Shown: positions 41,984 through 50,326, numbered from the stretch's first letter. The stretch is 64,000 nt of DNA from Streptomyces ambofaciens ATCC 23877 (GCF_001267885.1 NZ_CP012382.1:5567001-5631000), one strand, 5' to 3'. Notes: a model not told the origin generated them from the letters alone. Numbers and translations: made by a program.

Positions 41984-43021
41984 ATGAACACGCCCGCCGC
42001 CGACGGCTTCCGCATGCCCCCCGAGTGGGCCCCGCACGAGCGCACCTGGATGGCGTGGCCCGGCCCCAACCCCACCTTCGACGACCCCGAGGACCTGGCC
42101 GCCGCGCGCGTCGCCTGGGCGTCCGTCGCCCGGGCGGTGCGCCGCTTCGAGCCGGTGACGGTGGTGTGCGGCCCGGGGCAGTCGGCCGGGGCGCGCGCCC
42201 TGCTGGGCGAGGGGATCGAGACGGTCGAACGCGACCTCGACGACGCCTGGATGCGCGACATCGGCCCCACCTTCGTCACCGACGGCAAGGAGCTGGGCGC
42301 CGTCGACTGGACCTTCAACGGCTGGGGCGCCCAGGACTGGGCCCGCTGGGAGCACGACGCGAAGATCGGCGCGCACGTCGCCGACCTCGCGGGCGCCCGG
42401 ACGTACACCTCCCCGCTGGTCAACGAGGGCGGCGGCATCCACGTCGACGGCGAGGGCACCGTGCTGCTCACCGAGACCGTGCAGCTCGGCCCGGAGCGCA
42501 ACCCCGGCTGGACGAGGGAGCGAGTCGAGGCGGAGATCCACGCCCGCCTCGGCACCAGCAAAGCCGTCTGGCTGCCGCGGGGACTCACCTCCGACTACCC
42601 TCCGTACGGCTTCGGCACCCTCGGCCACGTCGACATCGTCGCCGCCTTCGCGGCCCCCGGCGTCGTCGTCGCCCACCACCAGCCCGACCCGGCCCACCCC
42701 GACCACGAGGTGACCCGGGAGGCCATCGGCATCCTGCGCGCGGCCACCGACGCCCGGGGCCGCCGCCTGGAGGTCGTCGAGGTGCCGGCCCCGACCGTCC
42801 TGGAGGCCGACGGCCACTGGGCCGACTACTCCTACATCAACCACTACCTGTGCAACTCGGGCGTCGTGCTCTGCGGCTTCGACGACCCGCGCGACGAGAT
42901 CGCGGCCGGCATCTTCCGCCGGCTCCACCCGCGACGGACGGTGACCCTGGTGGACGCGCGTACGATCTTCGCGGGTGGCGGAGGCATCCACTGCATCACG
43001 CAGCAGCAGCCGAGGGTCTAG
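41984..43021 (+). CDS. Agmatine deiminase/peptidylarginine deiminase family protein
   Basis: A 345-residue guanidino-group modifying enzyme. Family landmarks are MPPEWAPHERTWMAWP at the N-terminus, the Asp and Arg in LDDAWMRDIGPTFV, NEGGGIHVDGEGTVLLTE, the His in LGHVDI and the nucleophilic Cys in FAGGGGIHCITQQQP. Agmatine deiminase turns a guanidino group into a ureido group with release of ammonia. Standing directly after a urease-like enzyme, it suggests that the cluster breaks down a guanidino or ureido compound for nitrogen. Exact substrate not known. ATG follows GAAGGACCCCCAC. Confidence 0.88.
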   Translation: MNTPAADGFRMPPEWAPHERTWMAWPGPNPTFDDPEDLAAARVAWASVARAVRRFEPVTVVCGPGQSAGARALLGEGIETVERDLDDAWMRDIGPTFVTDGKELGAVDWTFNGWGAQDWARWEHDAKIGAHVADLAGARTYTSPLVNEGGGIHVDGEGTVLLTETVQLGPERNPGWTRERVEAEIHARLGTSKAVWLPRGLTSDYPPYGFGTLGHVDIVAAFAAPGVVVAHHQPDPAHPDHEVTREAIGILRAATDARGRRLEVVEVPAPTVLEADGHWADYSYINHYLCNSGVVLCGFDDPRDEIAAGIFRRLHPRRTVTLVDARTIFAGGGGIHCITQQQPRV

Positions 43022-43031
43022 GAGCAGCGAC

Positions 43032-43634
43032 ATGGCCGGTGGTGGGCGCAGGCAGGCCCCGCCGCGCGAGGACGTCCTCGCCGCCGCCATGGAGATGATC
43101 GCCGAGCGCGGCCTGGAGAAGCTCACCATGGCGGCGCTCGGCCGCGAGGTCGGCATGAGCAGCGGGCACCTCCTCTACTACTTCCACTCCAAGGACGAAC
43201 TGCTGCTGCGCACCCTGGAGTGGAGCGAGGGCCGGCTCGGCGTCGAACGCGGCCGGCTGCTCACCCGCCCCGGGACGGTCCGCGAACGCCTCGACGCCTA
43301 CGTCGACCTGTACGTTCCCGAGGGCCACCGCGACCCGCACTGGACGCTGTGGCTGGAGGTCTGGAACCGCTCGCAGAACGCGGACGGCGACGCCCGCGAC
43401 CGGCAGGCCGCCATCGAGGGCGCCTGGCACCGCGACCTGGTCGCGCTGCTCGCCGAGGGCGTCTCGCGCGGCGAGTTCCGCCCCGTCGACGCCGACCGCT
43501 TCGCTTCCCGGCTGCGTGCCCTCCTCGACGGTTTCGCCATCCACGTGGCGATCGGGCTGCGCGGAACGGACCGGACGCAGGTCCTCGGCCATGTGCGGGA
43601 GTTCCTGGCGGACGCCCTCTTCGCGGACGTCTGA
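43032..43634 (+). CDS. TetR family regulator of the urease-like cluster
   Basis: A 200-residue regulator with helix-turn-helix LTMAALGREVGMSSGHLLYYFHSKDELL, then a BetI-like C-terminal domain (LRALLDGFAIHVAIGLRG). ATG follows AGGAGCAGCG, ten bases after the deiminase stop, so it is the last gene of the operon. The related sites in the permease-ureAB intergenic region are its likely targets. The ligand is presumably a substrate or product of the cluster. Confidence 0.88.
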   Translation: MAGGGRRQAPPREDVLAAAMEMIAERGLEKLTMAALGREVGMSSGHLLYYFHSKDELLLRTLEWSEGRLGVERGRLLTRPGTVRERLDAYVDLYVPEGHRDPHWTLWLEVWNRSQNADGDARDRQAAIEGAWHRDLVALLAEGVSRGEFRPVDADRFASRLRALLDGFAIHVAIGLRGTDRTQVLGHVREFLADALFADV

Positions 43635-43724
43635 CGTCCGGCCCCGGGCCGCTCGCCGGACAGGCGCCGCCCGCATCCTGAGACGGGCGGTGAACCGGGG
43701 GACGAACTGTGCCAGACTCCCTCC

Positions 43725-43775
43725 GTGCTCTCGTTCGCCATGATTATTGGCAGCAGGCGCGCCGGTCCGCAGTGA
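43725..43775 (+). CDS. cimA leader peptide with Ile-Ile control codons
   Basis: From GTG 43725 the frame reads MLSFAMIIGSRRAGPQ and stops; an internal ATG at 43740 would give MIIGSRRAGPQ. The two isoleucines use ATT ATT, which is rare in this genome. No ribosome binding site is seen, but CAGACT ends six bases before the GTG, so a leaderless message is possible. A T-tailed hairpin lies 55 bases downstream, then citramalate synthase, an isoleucine-pathway enzyme. The pattern fits ribosome-mediated attenuation by isoleucine supply. The overlapping 74-codon frame 43709-43933 has no such logic. The region 43635-43963 is otherwise without a gene. Confidence 0.65.
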   Translation: MLSFAMIIGSRRAGPQ

Positions 43776-43829
43776 CCACCGCGTACGACCAGGTACGGGT
43801 GGACACCGTCGTCCTCGACCCGCGCGCAG

Positions 43830-43860
43830 ACCTCTCGCACCCGCGAGAGGTTTTTCGTTT
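43830..43860 (+). terminator. Attenuator terminator upstream of cimA
   Basis: ACCTCTCGC at 43830-43838 pairs perfectly with GCGAGAGGT at 43843-43851 around ACCC, followed by TTTTTCGTTTTCC. It has the best T tract in this half of the window and stands 104 bases before the cimA start, with no gene ending nearby that needs a terminator. Confidence 0.85.
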
Positions 43861-43963
43861 TCCTGGCCCACCTCCAGCCGGGAAGAGAGCGCGAGGGATC
43901 ATAGACGGACGGTGGAACCGGTCATTCCGGTAGACCGAGATCCCCAACAGGAGTCCTCAGATC

Positions 43964-45568
43964 ATGACCGCAACCAGCGAACTCGACGATTCGTTCCACG
44001 TCTTCGACACCACCCTGCGCGACGGCGCGCAGCGCGAGGGCATCAACCTCACGGTCGCGGACAAGCTGGCCATCGCACGGCACCTGGACGACTTCGGCGT
44101 GGGCTTCATCGAGGGCGGCTGGCCCGGCGCGAACCCGCGGGACACCGAGTTCTTCGCCCGGGCCCAGCAGGAGATCGACTTCAGGCACGCCGAGCTGGTG
44201 GCCTTCGGCTCCACCCGCCGCGCCGGTACGACCGCCGCCCAGGACCACCAGGTCAAGGCACTCCTGGAGTCGGGCGCCCAGGTGATCACCCTGGTCGCCA
44301 AGTCCCACGACCGGCACGTCGAGCTGGCACTGCGCACCACGCTCGACGAGAACCTGGCGATGGTCGCCGACACCGTCTCCCACCTCAAGGAGCAGGGCCG
44401 CCGCGTCTTCGTCGACTGCGAGCACTTCTTCGACGGCTACCGCGCCAACCCCGAGTACGCCAAGGCCGTCGTCCGCGCCGCCTCGGAAGCGGGCGCCGAC
44501 GTCGTCATCCTGTGCGACACCAACGGCGGCATGCTGCCGGCGCAGATCCACGCCGTGGTCTCCACGGTGCTGGCCGACACCGGCGCCCGGCTCGGCATCC
44601 ACGCCCAGGACGACACCGGCTGCGCCGTCGCCAACACCCTCGCCGCGGTCGACGCGGGCGCCACCCACGTCCAGTGCACGGCGAACGGCTACGGCGAGCG
44701 GGTCGGCAACGCCAACCTGTTCCCGGTCGTGGCCGCCCTGGAGCTGAAGTACGGCAAGAAGGTGCTGCCCGAGGGCCGGCTCCGCGAGATGACGAGGATC
44801 TCCCACGCCATCGCCGAGGTCGTCAACCTCACCCCGTCCACCCACCAGCCCTACGTCGGGGTGTCCGCCTTCGCGCACAAGGCCGGCCTGCACGCCTCCG
44901 CGATCAAGGTCGACCCCGACCTGTACCAGCACATCGACCCCGAGCAGGTCGGCAACACCATGCGGATGCTGGTCTCCGACATGGCCGGCCGCGCCTCCAT
45001 CGAGCTCAAGGGGAAGGAACTCGGCATCGACCTCGGCGGCGACCGTGAACTGGTCGGCCGGGTCGTCGAGCGGGTCAAGGAACGGGAGCTGGCCGGCTAC
45101 ACGTACGAGGCGGCGGACGCGAGCTTCGAGCTGCTGCTGCGCGCGGAGGCCGAGGGCAGCCCCCTGAAGTACTTCGAGGTCGAGTCCTGGCGCGCGATCA
45201 CCGAGGACCGCCCCGACGGCACCCACGCCAACGAGGCCACGGTGAAGCTCTGGTCCAAGGGCGAGCGGATCGTCGCCACGGCGGAGGGCAACGGGCCGGT
45301 CAACGCCCTGGACCGCGCCCTGCGCGTCGCCCTGGAGCGGACCTATCCCGAGCTGGCCAAGCTCGACCTGGTCGACTACAAGGTCCGCATCCTGGAGGGC
45401 GTGCACGGCACCCAGTCCACGACCAGGGTGCTCATCTCCACGGGCGACGGGACGGGGGAGTGGTCCACGGTGGGCGTCGCGGAGAACGTCATCGCCGCGT
45501 CGTGGCAGGCGCTGGAGGACGCGTACACGTACGGGCTGCTGCGGGCGGGGGTCACGCCCGCCGGGTGA
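43964..45568 (+). CDS. cimA: Citramalate synthase (isopropylmalate/homocitrate synthase family)
   Basis: Condenses acetyl-CoA with pyruvate to (R)-citramalate, opening a threonine-independent route to 2-oxobutyrate and isoleucine. The 534 residues have the DRE-TIM barrel motif FDTTLRDGAQREGI, GFIEGGWPGANPRD, the metal-binding IHAQDDTGCAVANTL and GYGERVGNANL, and a C-terminal LeuA-type allosteric domain (LDLVDYKVRILEGVHGTQSTTRVLI) for feedback control. The GGWPG motif is typical of CimA rather than LeuA. ATG follows CAGGAGTCCTCAGATC. Leader and hairpin upstream indicate transcriptional control by isoleucine. Confidence 0.94.
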   Translation: MTATSELDDSFHVFDTTLRDGAQREGINLTVADKLAIARHLDDFGVGFIEGGWPGANPRDTEFFARAQQEIDFRHAELVAFGSTRRAGTTAAQDHQVKALLESGAQVITLVAKSHDRHVELALRTTLDENLAMVADTVSHLKEQGRRVFVDCEHFFDGYRANPEYAKAVVRAASEAGADVVILCDTNGGMLPAQIHAVVSTVLADTGARLGIHAQDDTGCAVANTLAAVDAGATHVQCTANGYGERVGNANLFPVVAALELKYGKKVLPEGRLREMTRISHAIAEVVNLTPSTHQPYVGVSAFAHKAGLHASAIKVDPDLYQHIDPEQVGNTMRMLVSDMAGRASIELKGKELGIDLGGDRELVGRVVERVKERELAGYTYEAADASFELLLRAEAEGSPLKYFEVESWRAITEDRPDGTHANEATVKLWSKGERIVATAEGNGPVNALDRALRVALERTYPELAKLDLVDYKVRILEGVHGTQSTTRVLISTGDGTGEWSTVGVAENVIAASWQALEDAYTYGLLRAGVTPAG

Positions 45569-45629
45569 GCCGGGTTTTCCTCACCCGTACTGATGTCTTA
45601 TTGAGGCCGATTCGGGTACTTTCGAACGT

Positions 45630-46982
45630 ATGAAGGACCTTCGCGTTCGTGTCCTCATACGCCTGCTGCTCGCGCCGGTCATCGCCGCGCTGGCGGTGCT
45701 GATGGCCGGTGCGCCCGGCGCTCAGGCGGCCACCGACGTCTCCGAGATCGGCGCGGCCCTGCGCGAGAGTCCGGTCTACGTGGACCCGGCCGCGTCCGAC
45801 CTGCTGTCCCGGTCGGACGCGGAGGCGCTCGCCGACAAGATCGAGGAAGCGAACGAACCCGTCTTCGTCGCGGTCCTGCCGGCCGACTACCCGACCGCGA
45901 ACCTCTTCCAGAACCTCCGCACCGAGACCGGCATCACCGGGCTGTACGGCGTCCGGCTCGGCGACGAGTTCGACGCGCGCGCCGACAGCAGCGTGCTGAG
46001 CCGCCAGGGCGTGAACAACCTCGTCACGGCGGCGCAGGGCGCCGGCGACACCAAGGCCCAGCTGAACGACTTCGTCGACGACGCGCTGCGCAGCGTGCGC
46101 GGCTCGGCCCCGTCCTCCTGGGACTCCGGTGGCGGCTCCTTCCCCACCGGCGCCCTGATCACCGCGGGCGCCGTCGTGGCGGCCGGCGGCGCGGGCGCCT
46201 ACGCGATCGCGCGGCGCAACCGGCGCCGCCGCGAGGAGGAGCAGCGCGAGTCCCTGGAGCGGCTGCGCGTCGTGGTCGACGAGGACATCACGGCGTTCGG
46301 CGAGGAACTGGACCGGCTGGACTTCCACCCGGGGGAGCCGGGCGCCGACGACCCGATGCGCGCGGACTACGAACGGTCACTGGACGCCTACGAGAAGGCC
46401 AAGACCTTCATGGCGGACGCCCGCCGACCGGAGGACGTACGCGGCGTCACCCAGGCCCTGGAGGACGGACGCTTCTCCCTCGCCCTGCTCGCCGCCCGCC
46501 GGGAGGGCAGGCCGCTGCCCGAGCGCCGCCCGCCGTGCTTCTTCGACCCGCGCCACGGTCCCTCCGTCGCCGACGTCACCTGGACCCCGCAGGGCGGCGC
46601 CACCCGCGAGGTCCCGGTCTGCGCGGCCGACCGGGCCCGGCTGTCCGACGGCCGGGACCCGATGATCCGCGAGGTGGACACCGAGTACGGCCGCCGGCCC
46701 TACTGGGACGCCGGACCGGCCTACGGGCCCTGGGCGGGCGGCTACTTCGGCGGCGGCATCCTGCCGGGCCTGCTCGTCGGGACCATGCTGGGCGGGATGA
46801 TGGCGGGCCCCGCCTACGGGGCCGGCTACGGCGCCGGCTACGGCGACTTCGGCGGCCACGAGGGCGGTGACGTGTCCGGCGGCGACTTCGACTCGGGCGA
46901 CTTCGGCGGCGGCTTCGGCGGCGGGGACTTCGGCGGGGGCGGCGGCTTCGGCGGCGGCGGGGACTTCGGCGGCGGCTTCTGA
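45630..46982 (+). CDS. Membrane-anchored protein with extracytoplasmic TPM-like domain and Gly-rich tail
   Basis: A 450-residue protein of unknown role. It has a signal peptide (LLLAPVIAALAVLMAGAPGAQAA), an N-terminal domain resembling the TPM fold (VYVDPAASDLLSRSDAEALAD, then FVAVLPADYP), a membrane helix about 172-195 followed by the basic RRNRRRREEE, a cytoplasmic coiled-coil-like part, a second hydrophobic stretch GGILPGLLVGTMLGGMMAG, and a tail of Phe-Gly-Gly repeats (DFGGGFGGGDFGGGGG) in the last 60 residues. Such FGG tails recur in TPM/YgcG-like proteins. Monocistronic. Not convincingly assigned to any pathway. Confidence 0.8.
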   Translation: MKDLRVRVLIRLLLAPVIAALAVLMAGAPGAQAATDVSEIGAALRESPVYVDPAASDLLSRSDAEALADKIEEANEPVFVAVLPADYPTANLFQNLRTETGITGLYGVRLGDEFDARADSSVLSRQGVNNLVTAAQGAGDTKAQLNDFVDDALRSVRGSAPSSWDSGGGSFPTGALITAGAVVAAGGAGAYAIARRNRRRREEEQRESLERLRVVVDEDITAFGEELDRLDFHPGEPGADDPMRADYERSLDAYEKAKTFMADARRPEDVRGVTQALEDGRFSLALLAARREGRPLPERRPPCFFDPRHGPSVADVTWTPQGGATREVPVCAADRARLSDGRDPMIREVDTEYGRRPYWDAGPAYGPWAGGYFGGGILPGLLVGTMLGGMMAGPAYGAGYGAGYGDFGGHEGGDVSGGDFDSGDFGGGFGGGDFGGGGGFGGGGDFGGGF

Positions 46983-47015
46983 GCGGCCGGCCGTGAGGCC
47001 ACCGCCCGCCCGTGG

Positions 47016-48185
47016 TCAGCCCCGTGCCGTCCGCCACGCCCGGGCGAACGGGGCGAGGGACACCGTGAGGGCGAGAACGAGGGCGCCCGTGACGAGCCCC
47101 GCGCTGACCCACACCGGCGACCGGTACCCGAACCCCGCGCCGATCGCCGCACCTCCGGCCCAGGGACCCAGCGCCGCACCCACGTTGAACGCCGCCGTCG
47201 CGAAGCCTCCGGCCAGGGTGGGGGCGTCCGGCGCCGCGTACAGCGCCTGGGTGATCAGGGTGGAACCGACCCCGAAGGACAGGGCGCCCAGCAGGAACAC
47301 GAGCCCGAGCACCAGAGCGGGGCTCCCCGCGCCGAGTGCGAGCGCGCACCATCCGGCGCACAGCGCGGCGCCGCCCGCCGTCAGCACCCGCACCGGATGC
47401 CGGTCCGCGAACCGCCCGCCGACGTTCACCCCGAGGAACGACCCCGCTCCGAACAGCGCCAGCACCCCGGGCACCCACGCGCCGTCCAGCCCGCCGACCT
47501 CGGTGGCCAGCGGCGCGAGATAGGTGAACGTACAGAAGGTCGCCCCGTTCACCAGCGCGGCCAGCAGCAACATGAGCCGCAGCCGGGGAGCGCGCAGCGC
47601 CCGCAGCTCGCCCCGCAGCGGGGGAGGCGCGGCCTCGGCGGCACCGCCCGGTACCGACCGGGCCACCGCCACCACCGCGGGCACCGCCAGCAGCGCCACC
47701 GCCCAGAACGCGGAGCGCCAGCCCCACACCTGGCCGAGCAGCGCCCCGGCGGGCACCCCGATCACGCAGGCCAGGGTGACCCCGCCCAGCAGCGTGGACG
47801 TGGCCCGGCCCCCGGCCCCGGGCTCGGCCATGCCGACGGCGGTCACCAGGGCGACGGCCAGGAACCCGGCGTTGGCCAGGGCTCCGACCACCCGGGCGGC
47901 GAGCAGCACCTCGAAGCTGCCGGTGACGGCGCCGATGACATGGACGGCGAGGAAGACGCAGAGGAAGCCCAGCAGGGCGCCCCGCCGCGACCACCGTCGG
48001 CCGAGGACCGCCATCAGCGGCGCCCCGACGACCATCCCCACCGCGAAGGCCGAGGTCAGTGCCCCGGCCGCAGGCACGGTGACCTGTAGATCCCTTGCGA
48101 TGTCCGGCACCAGCCCGGACAGCATGAACTCGGACGTTCCCTGGGCGAACACGGCAAGGCCCAGCAGAAGAAGAGCGAACGGCAT
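47016..48185 (-). CDS. MFS efflux transporter, Cmx/CmlR chloramphenicol exporter-like
   Basis: A 389-residue, 12-helix exporter. The first helix LGLAVFAQGTSEFMLSGLVP and the following DLQVTVPAAGALTSAFAVGM are characteristic of the DHA1 chloramphenicol and arabinose exporter group. ATG 48185 is preferred over GTG 48221 because GGAG stands seven bases upstream and relatives start with MPFA. No regulator is adjacent. It may confer resistance to chloramphenicol, but the related sugar or metabolite exporters look similar. Confidence 0.87.
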   Translation of the reverse strand: MPFALLLLGLAVFAQGTSEFMLSGLVPDIARDLQVTVPAAGALTSAFAVGMVVGAPLMAVLGRRWSRRGALLGFLCVFLAVHVIGAVTGSFEVLLAARVVGALANAGFLAVALVTAVGMAEPGAGGRATSTLLGGVTLACVIGVPAGALLGQVWGWRSAFWAVALLAVPAVVAVARSVPGGAAEAAPPPLRGELRALRAPRLRLMLLLAALVNGATFCTFTYLAPLATEVGGLDGAWVPGVLALFGAGSFLGVNVGGRFADRHPVRVLTAGGAALCAGWCALALGAGSPALVLGLVFLLGALSFGVGSTLITQALYAAPDAPTLAGGFATAAFNVGAALGPWAGGAAIGAGFGYRSPVWVSAGLVTGALVLALTVSLAPFARAWRTARG

Positions 48186-48369
48186 GAGGAAACTCCGCAC
48201 CCGGAAGTCGACGTCGGACACGACACGGCGGACGGCCGTCCGGTGGCGGTGCGACGACGAGGACCCACGGGTACGCGCGCGGCGCGTCCCTCAGCCCGGC
48301 ATCACGGGCGGCCACCGGAGGACAGGTGGCCGGAGTCTGTCGGCTTCGGGGCTGTTCACGTCGGGCAGA

Positions 48370-49311
48370 CTAGCGCCTCCCGGCGCGGGAGACGACCGGA
48401 TAATCGGCGGCGGACCGGGTGACCCGGGTCCGGGAAGCAGGGCCCCCGCGGCGGACGACGACGACCGCCGCGAGGCCGACGGCCAGGCCCAGGGCGGTCT
48501 GCACGCCGAAGGGCTCGCCGAACATCAGGGCGCCCCACACGGCGGTGACCGGAGCCATGAGGAACATGAGCGTGTTGACCTCGGTGATGCCGGACCGGCG
48601 CAGGATCAGCCAGTACAGCCCGTAGCCGCCGAACGTGGGCAGCACCACGAGCCAGGCGGTCGCCACCCAGAACGAGGAGTCGGCGGGCGGGACGGCGGCG
48701 CCGACGCCGACCGCCAGCCCGGAGAAGAGGACGGCGCTGGTCACGCAGTGGATCGTCAGCGCCACCCGGGGCTCGGCCGGCGAAGGCGAGCGGCCCTCCA
48801 GGAAGGTGGCCGCCACCAGGGACAGCATGCCGAGAAAGGGCACCCCGTACGCCCACCAGGCCACCTCCGCTCCCGCCGCCGCGGCGTCGGCCACCGTCAC
48901 CGTGGCCACTCCGGCCAGCCCCAGCCACAGCCCGAGCCACTGCCGGCGCGAGACGTACTGCCGCAGCAGGGGCCCGGCGAGCGCGCCGGCGACGAGCGGC
49001 TGGACGCCGTCGATCAGGGCGGTGGTGCCGCTGGAGACGCCGAGGCGGATGGCGTAGTAGACGCTGAGGAGGTAGCCGCTCTGCGACAGCGCCCCGATGA
49101 CGACCTGCCGGCCGGCCTCCCGGCGCGTCAGCCCGCGCCACGCCGCCCGGGACAGGGCGGCGGCGGCCACCAGGACCACGGCCAGCGGCACGAAGCGCCA
49201 CATCAGGAGCGTGGGCGCGTCCGCCGTCCCGGCGCCGAGCTTGGCGCCGATGAAGCCGGAACTCCAGGACAGTACGAAGGCGACCGAGAGCAGGACGTTC
49301 ACGTCGACCAC
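48370..49311 (-). CDS. EamA/DMT family transporter
   Basis: A 313-residue protein with ten predicted helices in two EamA repeats (LSWSSGFIGAKLG in the first; SLVAATFLEGRSPS and LMFLMAPVTAVWGALMFGEPF in the second). The family exports amino acids and other metabolites or drugs. The start may be GTG 49311 or GTG 49302; neither has a clear ribosome binding site. It is divergent from a TetR gene, with two related 16-bp operator-like sites in the 66-base gap. Confidence 0.88.
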   Translation of the reverse strand: MVDVNVLLSVAFVLSWSSGFIGAKLGAGTADAPTLLMWRFVPLAVVLVAAAALSRAAWRGLTRREAGRQVVIGALSQSGYLLSVYYAIRLGVSSGTTALIDGVQPLVAGALAGPLLRQYVSRRQWLGLWLGLAGVATVTVADAAAAGAEVAWWAYGVPFLGMLSLVAATFLEGRSPSPAEPRVALTIHCVTSAVLFSGLAVGVGAAVPPADSSFWVATAWLVVLPTFGGYGLYWLILRRSGITEVNTLMFLMAPVTAVWGALMFGEPFGVQTALGLAVGLAAVVVVRRGGPASRTRVTRSAADYPVVSRAGRR

Positions 49312-49317
49312 ATCCAG

Positions 49318-49333
49318 TAGACAGATCGGTTTA
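49318..49333. promoter_or_regulatory. Operator-like site 1 between EamA and TetR genes
   Basis: TAGACAGATCGGTTTA is palindromic at 12 of 16 positions and shares ACAGATCGGT with site 2. It abuts the exporter start. Confidence 0.65.
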
Positions 49334-49351
49334 CTCGTTCGGAGTGTCCAC

Positions 49352-49367
49352 TATACAGATCGGTATA
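49352..49367. promoter_or_regulatory. Operator-like site 2 between EamA and TetR genes
   Basis: TATACAGATCGGTATA is palindromic at 14 of 16 positions. It lies 34 bases from site 1, about three helical turns, and ten bases before the tetR start, where it would cover the promoter. Confidence 0.75.
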
Positions 49368-49377
49368 CTTGCGAGGT

Positions 49378-50133
49378 ATGGAGCCTGTGGAGAAGCCGCG
49401 CCGCGTCCGGATGACGCCGGGCGCGCACCGTGTCCTGGAAGCCGCCGAGCGGCTGTTCTACGAGCGCGGCATCCATGCCGTGGGCGTGGACCTCATCGCC
49501 GCCGAGGCCGGGGTGACCAAGAAGACGCTGTACGACCGGTTCGGCTCCAAGGAGCAGATCGTCGTGGAGTACCTGGCCGGGCGGGACGAGCGCTGGCGCG
49601 GGCTCCTCGGCGGCCGCCTGGAGGCGGCGGGGGAGGAGCCGGCCGCCCGCGTCCTGGCCGTCTTCGAGGCCTCGCGCGCCTGGGCGGCGGAGTACGGGGA
49701 GAGGGGGTGCAGCATGGTCAACGCCCATGCGGAGATCAGTGACCCGGCCCATCCGGCGAACCCGGTCATCGCCGGGCAGAAGCGGTGGATGCTCGACCTG
49801 TTCACCCGTCTCGTCCGGGACCTCGACGCGGCCGGAGCGGACGGGCCGACGCCCGCGGACGGGCCGAGGGGCGCGGCGATGAGCGCGGACGCGGCGGTGG
49901 ACGCGGACGGGTCGACGAGCGAGGATCGGCCGGCGGGCGAGGGCCGGGCGGCGGGCCAGGGTCGGGCGGCCGGCGCGGACCGGCTGGCGGGCACGCTGAT
50001 GCTGCTGCACGAGGGGGCCCTGGTCGCGCACGGGCTGGGGGTCCTCCCCGACCCCTTCGGACACGCCCTCGACCAGGCGCGGGACCTGCTGCGGAATCGG
50101 GCGGCGGCGGGGCGGGGCGCGCCGCTACGGTGA
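49378..50133 (+). CDS. TetR family regulator with a low-complexity insertion
   Basis: A 251-residue repressor whose helix-turn-helix reads HAVGVDLIAAEAGVTKKTLYDRFGSKEQIV. The ligand domain begins normally (ARVLAVFEASRAWAAEY, CSMVNAHAEI) but is interrupted after LVRDLDAAG by about 50 residues of Gly/Ala/Asp/Arg-rich repeats, before it resumes at LAGTLMLLHEGALVAHGLG. The insertion is in frame and keeps codon bias. ATG 49378 has GCGAGG upstream. Likely target: the divergent EamA exporter through the two palindromes. Confidence 0.88.
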   Translation: MEPVEKPRRVRMTPGAHRVLEAAERLFYERGIHAVGVDLIAAEAGVTKKTLYDRFGSKEQIVVEYLAGRDERWRGLLGGRLEAAGEEPAARVLAVFEASRAWAAEYGERGCSMVNAHAEISDPAHPANPVIAGQKRWMLDLFTRLVRDLDAAGADGPTPADGPRGAAMSADAAVDADGSTSEDRPAGEGRAAGQGRAAGADRLAGTLMLLHEGALVAHGLGVLPDPFGHALDQARDLLRNRAAAGRGAPLR

Positions 50134-50137
50134 GCCC

Positions 50138-50326
50138 GTGCCGTCCCGTGGCGCCCGTGTGGTCATCGACAGGCGCAACGCCCCGGTCGCCATGGCGTAC
50201 CGGGGCGCCGGGACGGTCGCCGCGATCGCGGGGCCGAGCGAGCGGGCCCGGGCCGCGGGGGTGCCGGTGGTCACCGTCCGGCACCGGGTCCGGGCCGCCG
50301 TCGACGCGGAGTTCACGCCTGCTTGA
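50138..50326 (+). CDS. Possible small protein (62 aa), unknown
   Basis: Starts at GTG four bases after the TetR stop and ends 14 bases inside the convergent yceI gene. Nearly all codons end in G or C, as in real genes here, and the product (VVIDRRNAPVAMAYRGAGTV at the start) is not dominated by Arg/Pro/Gly as shadow frames are. No family recognised and no clear ribosome binding site of its own; translational coupling to tetR is possible. Treat as tentative. Confidence 0.4.
   Translation: MPSRGARVVIDRRNAPVAMAYRGAGTVAAIAGPSERARAAGVPVVTVRHRVRAAVDAEFTPA

Noticed and set aside
43709..43933. 74-codon frame overlapping the cimA leader region
   Set aside because: It runs through the T-tailed hairpin, has poor codon bias, and no family; the short leader frame explains the region better.
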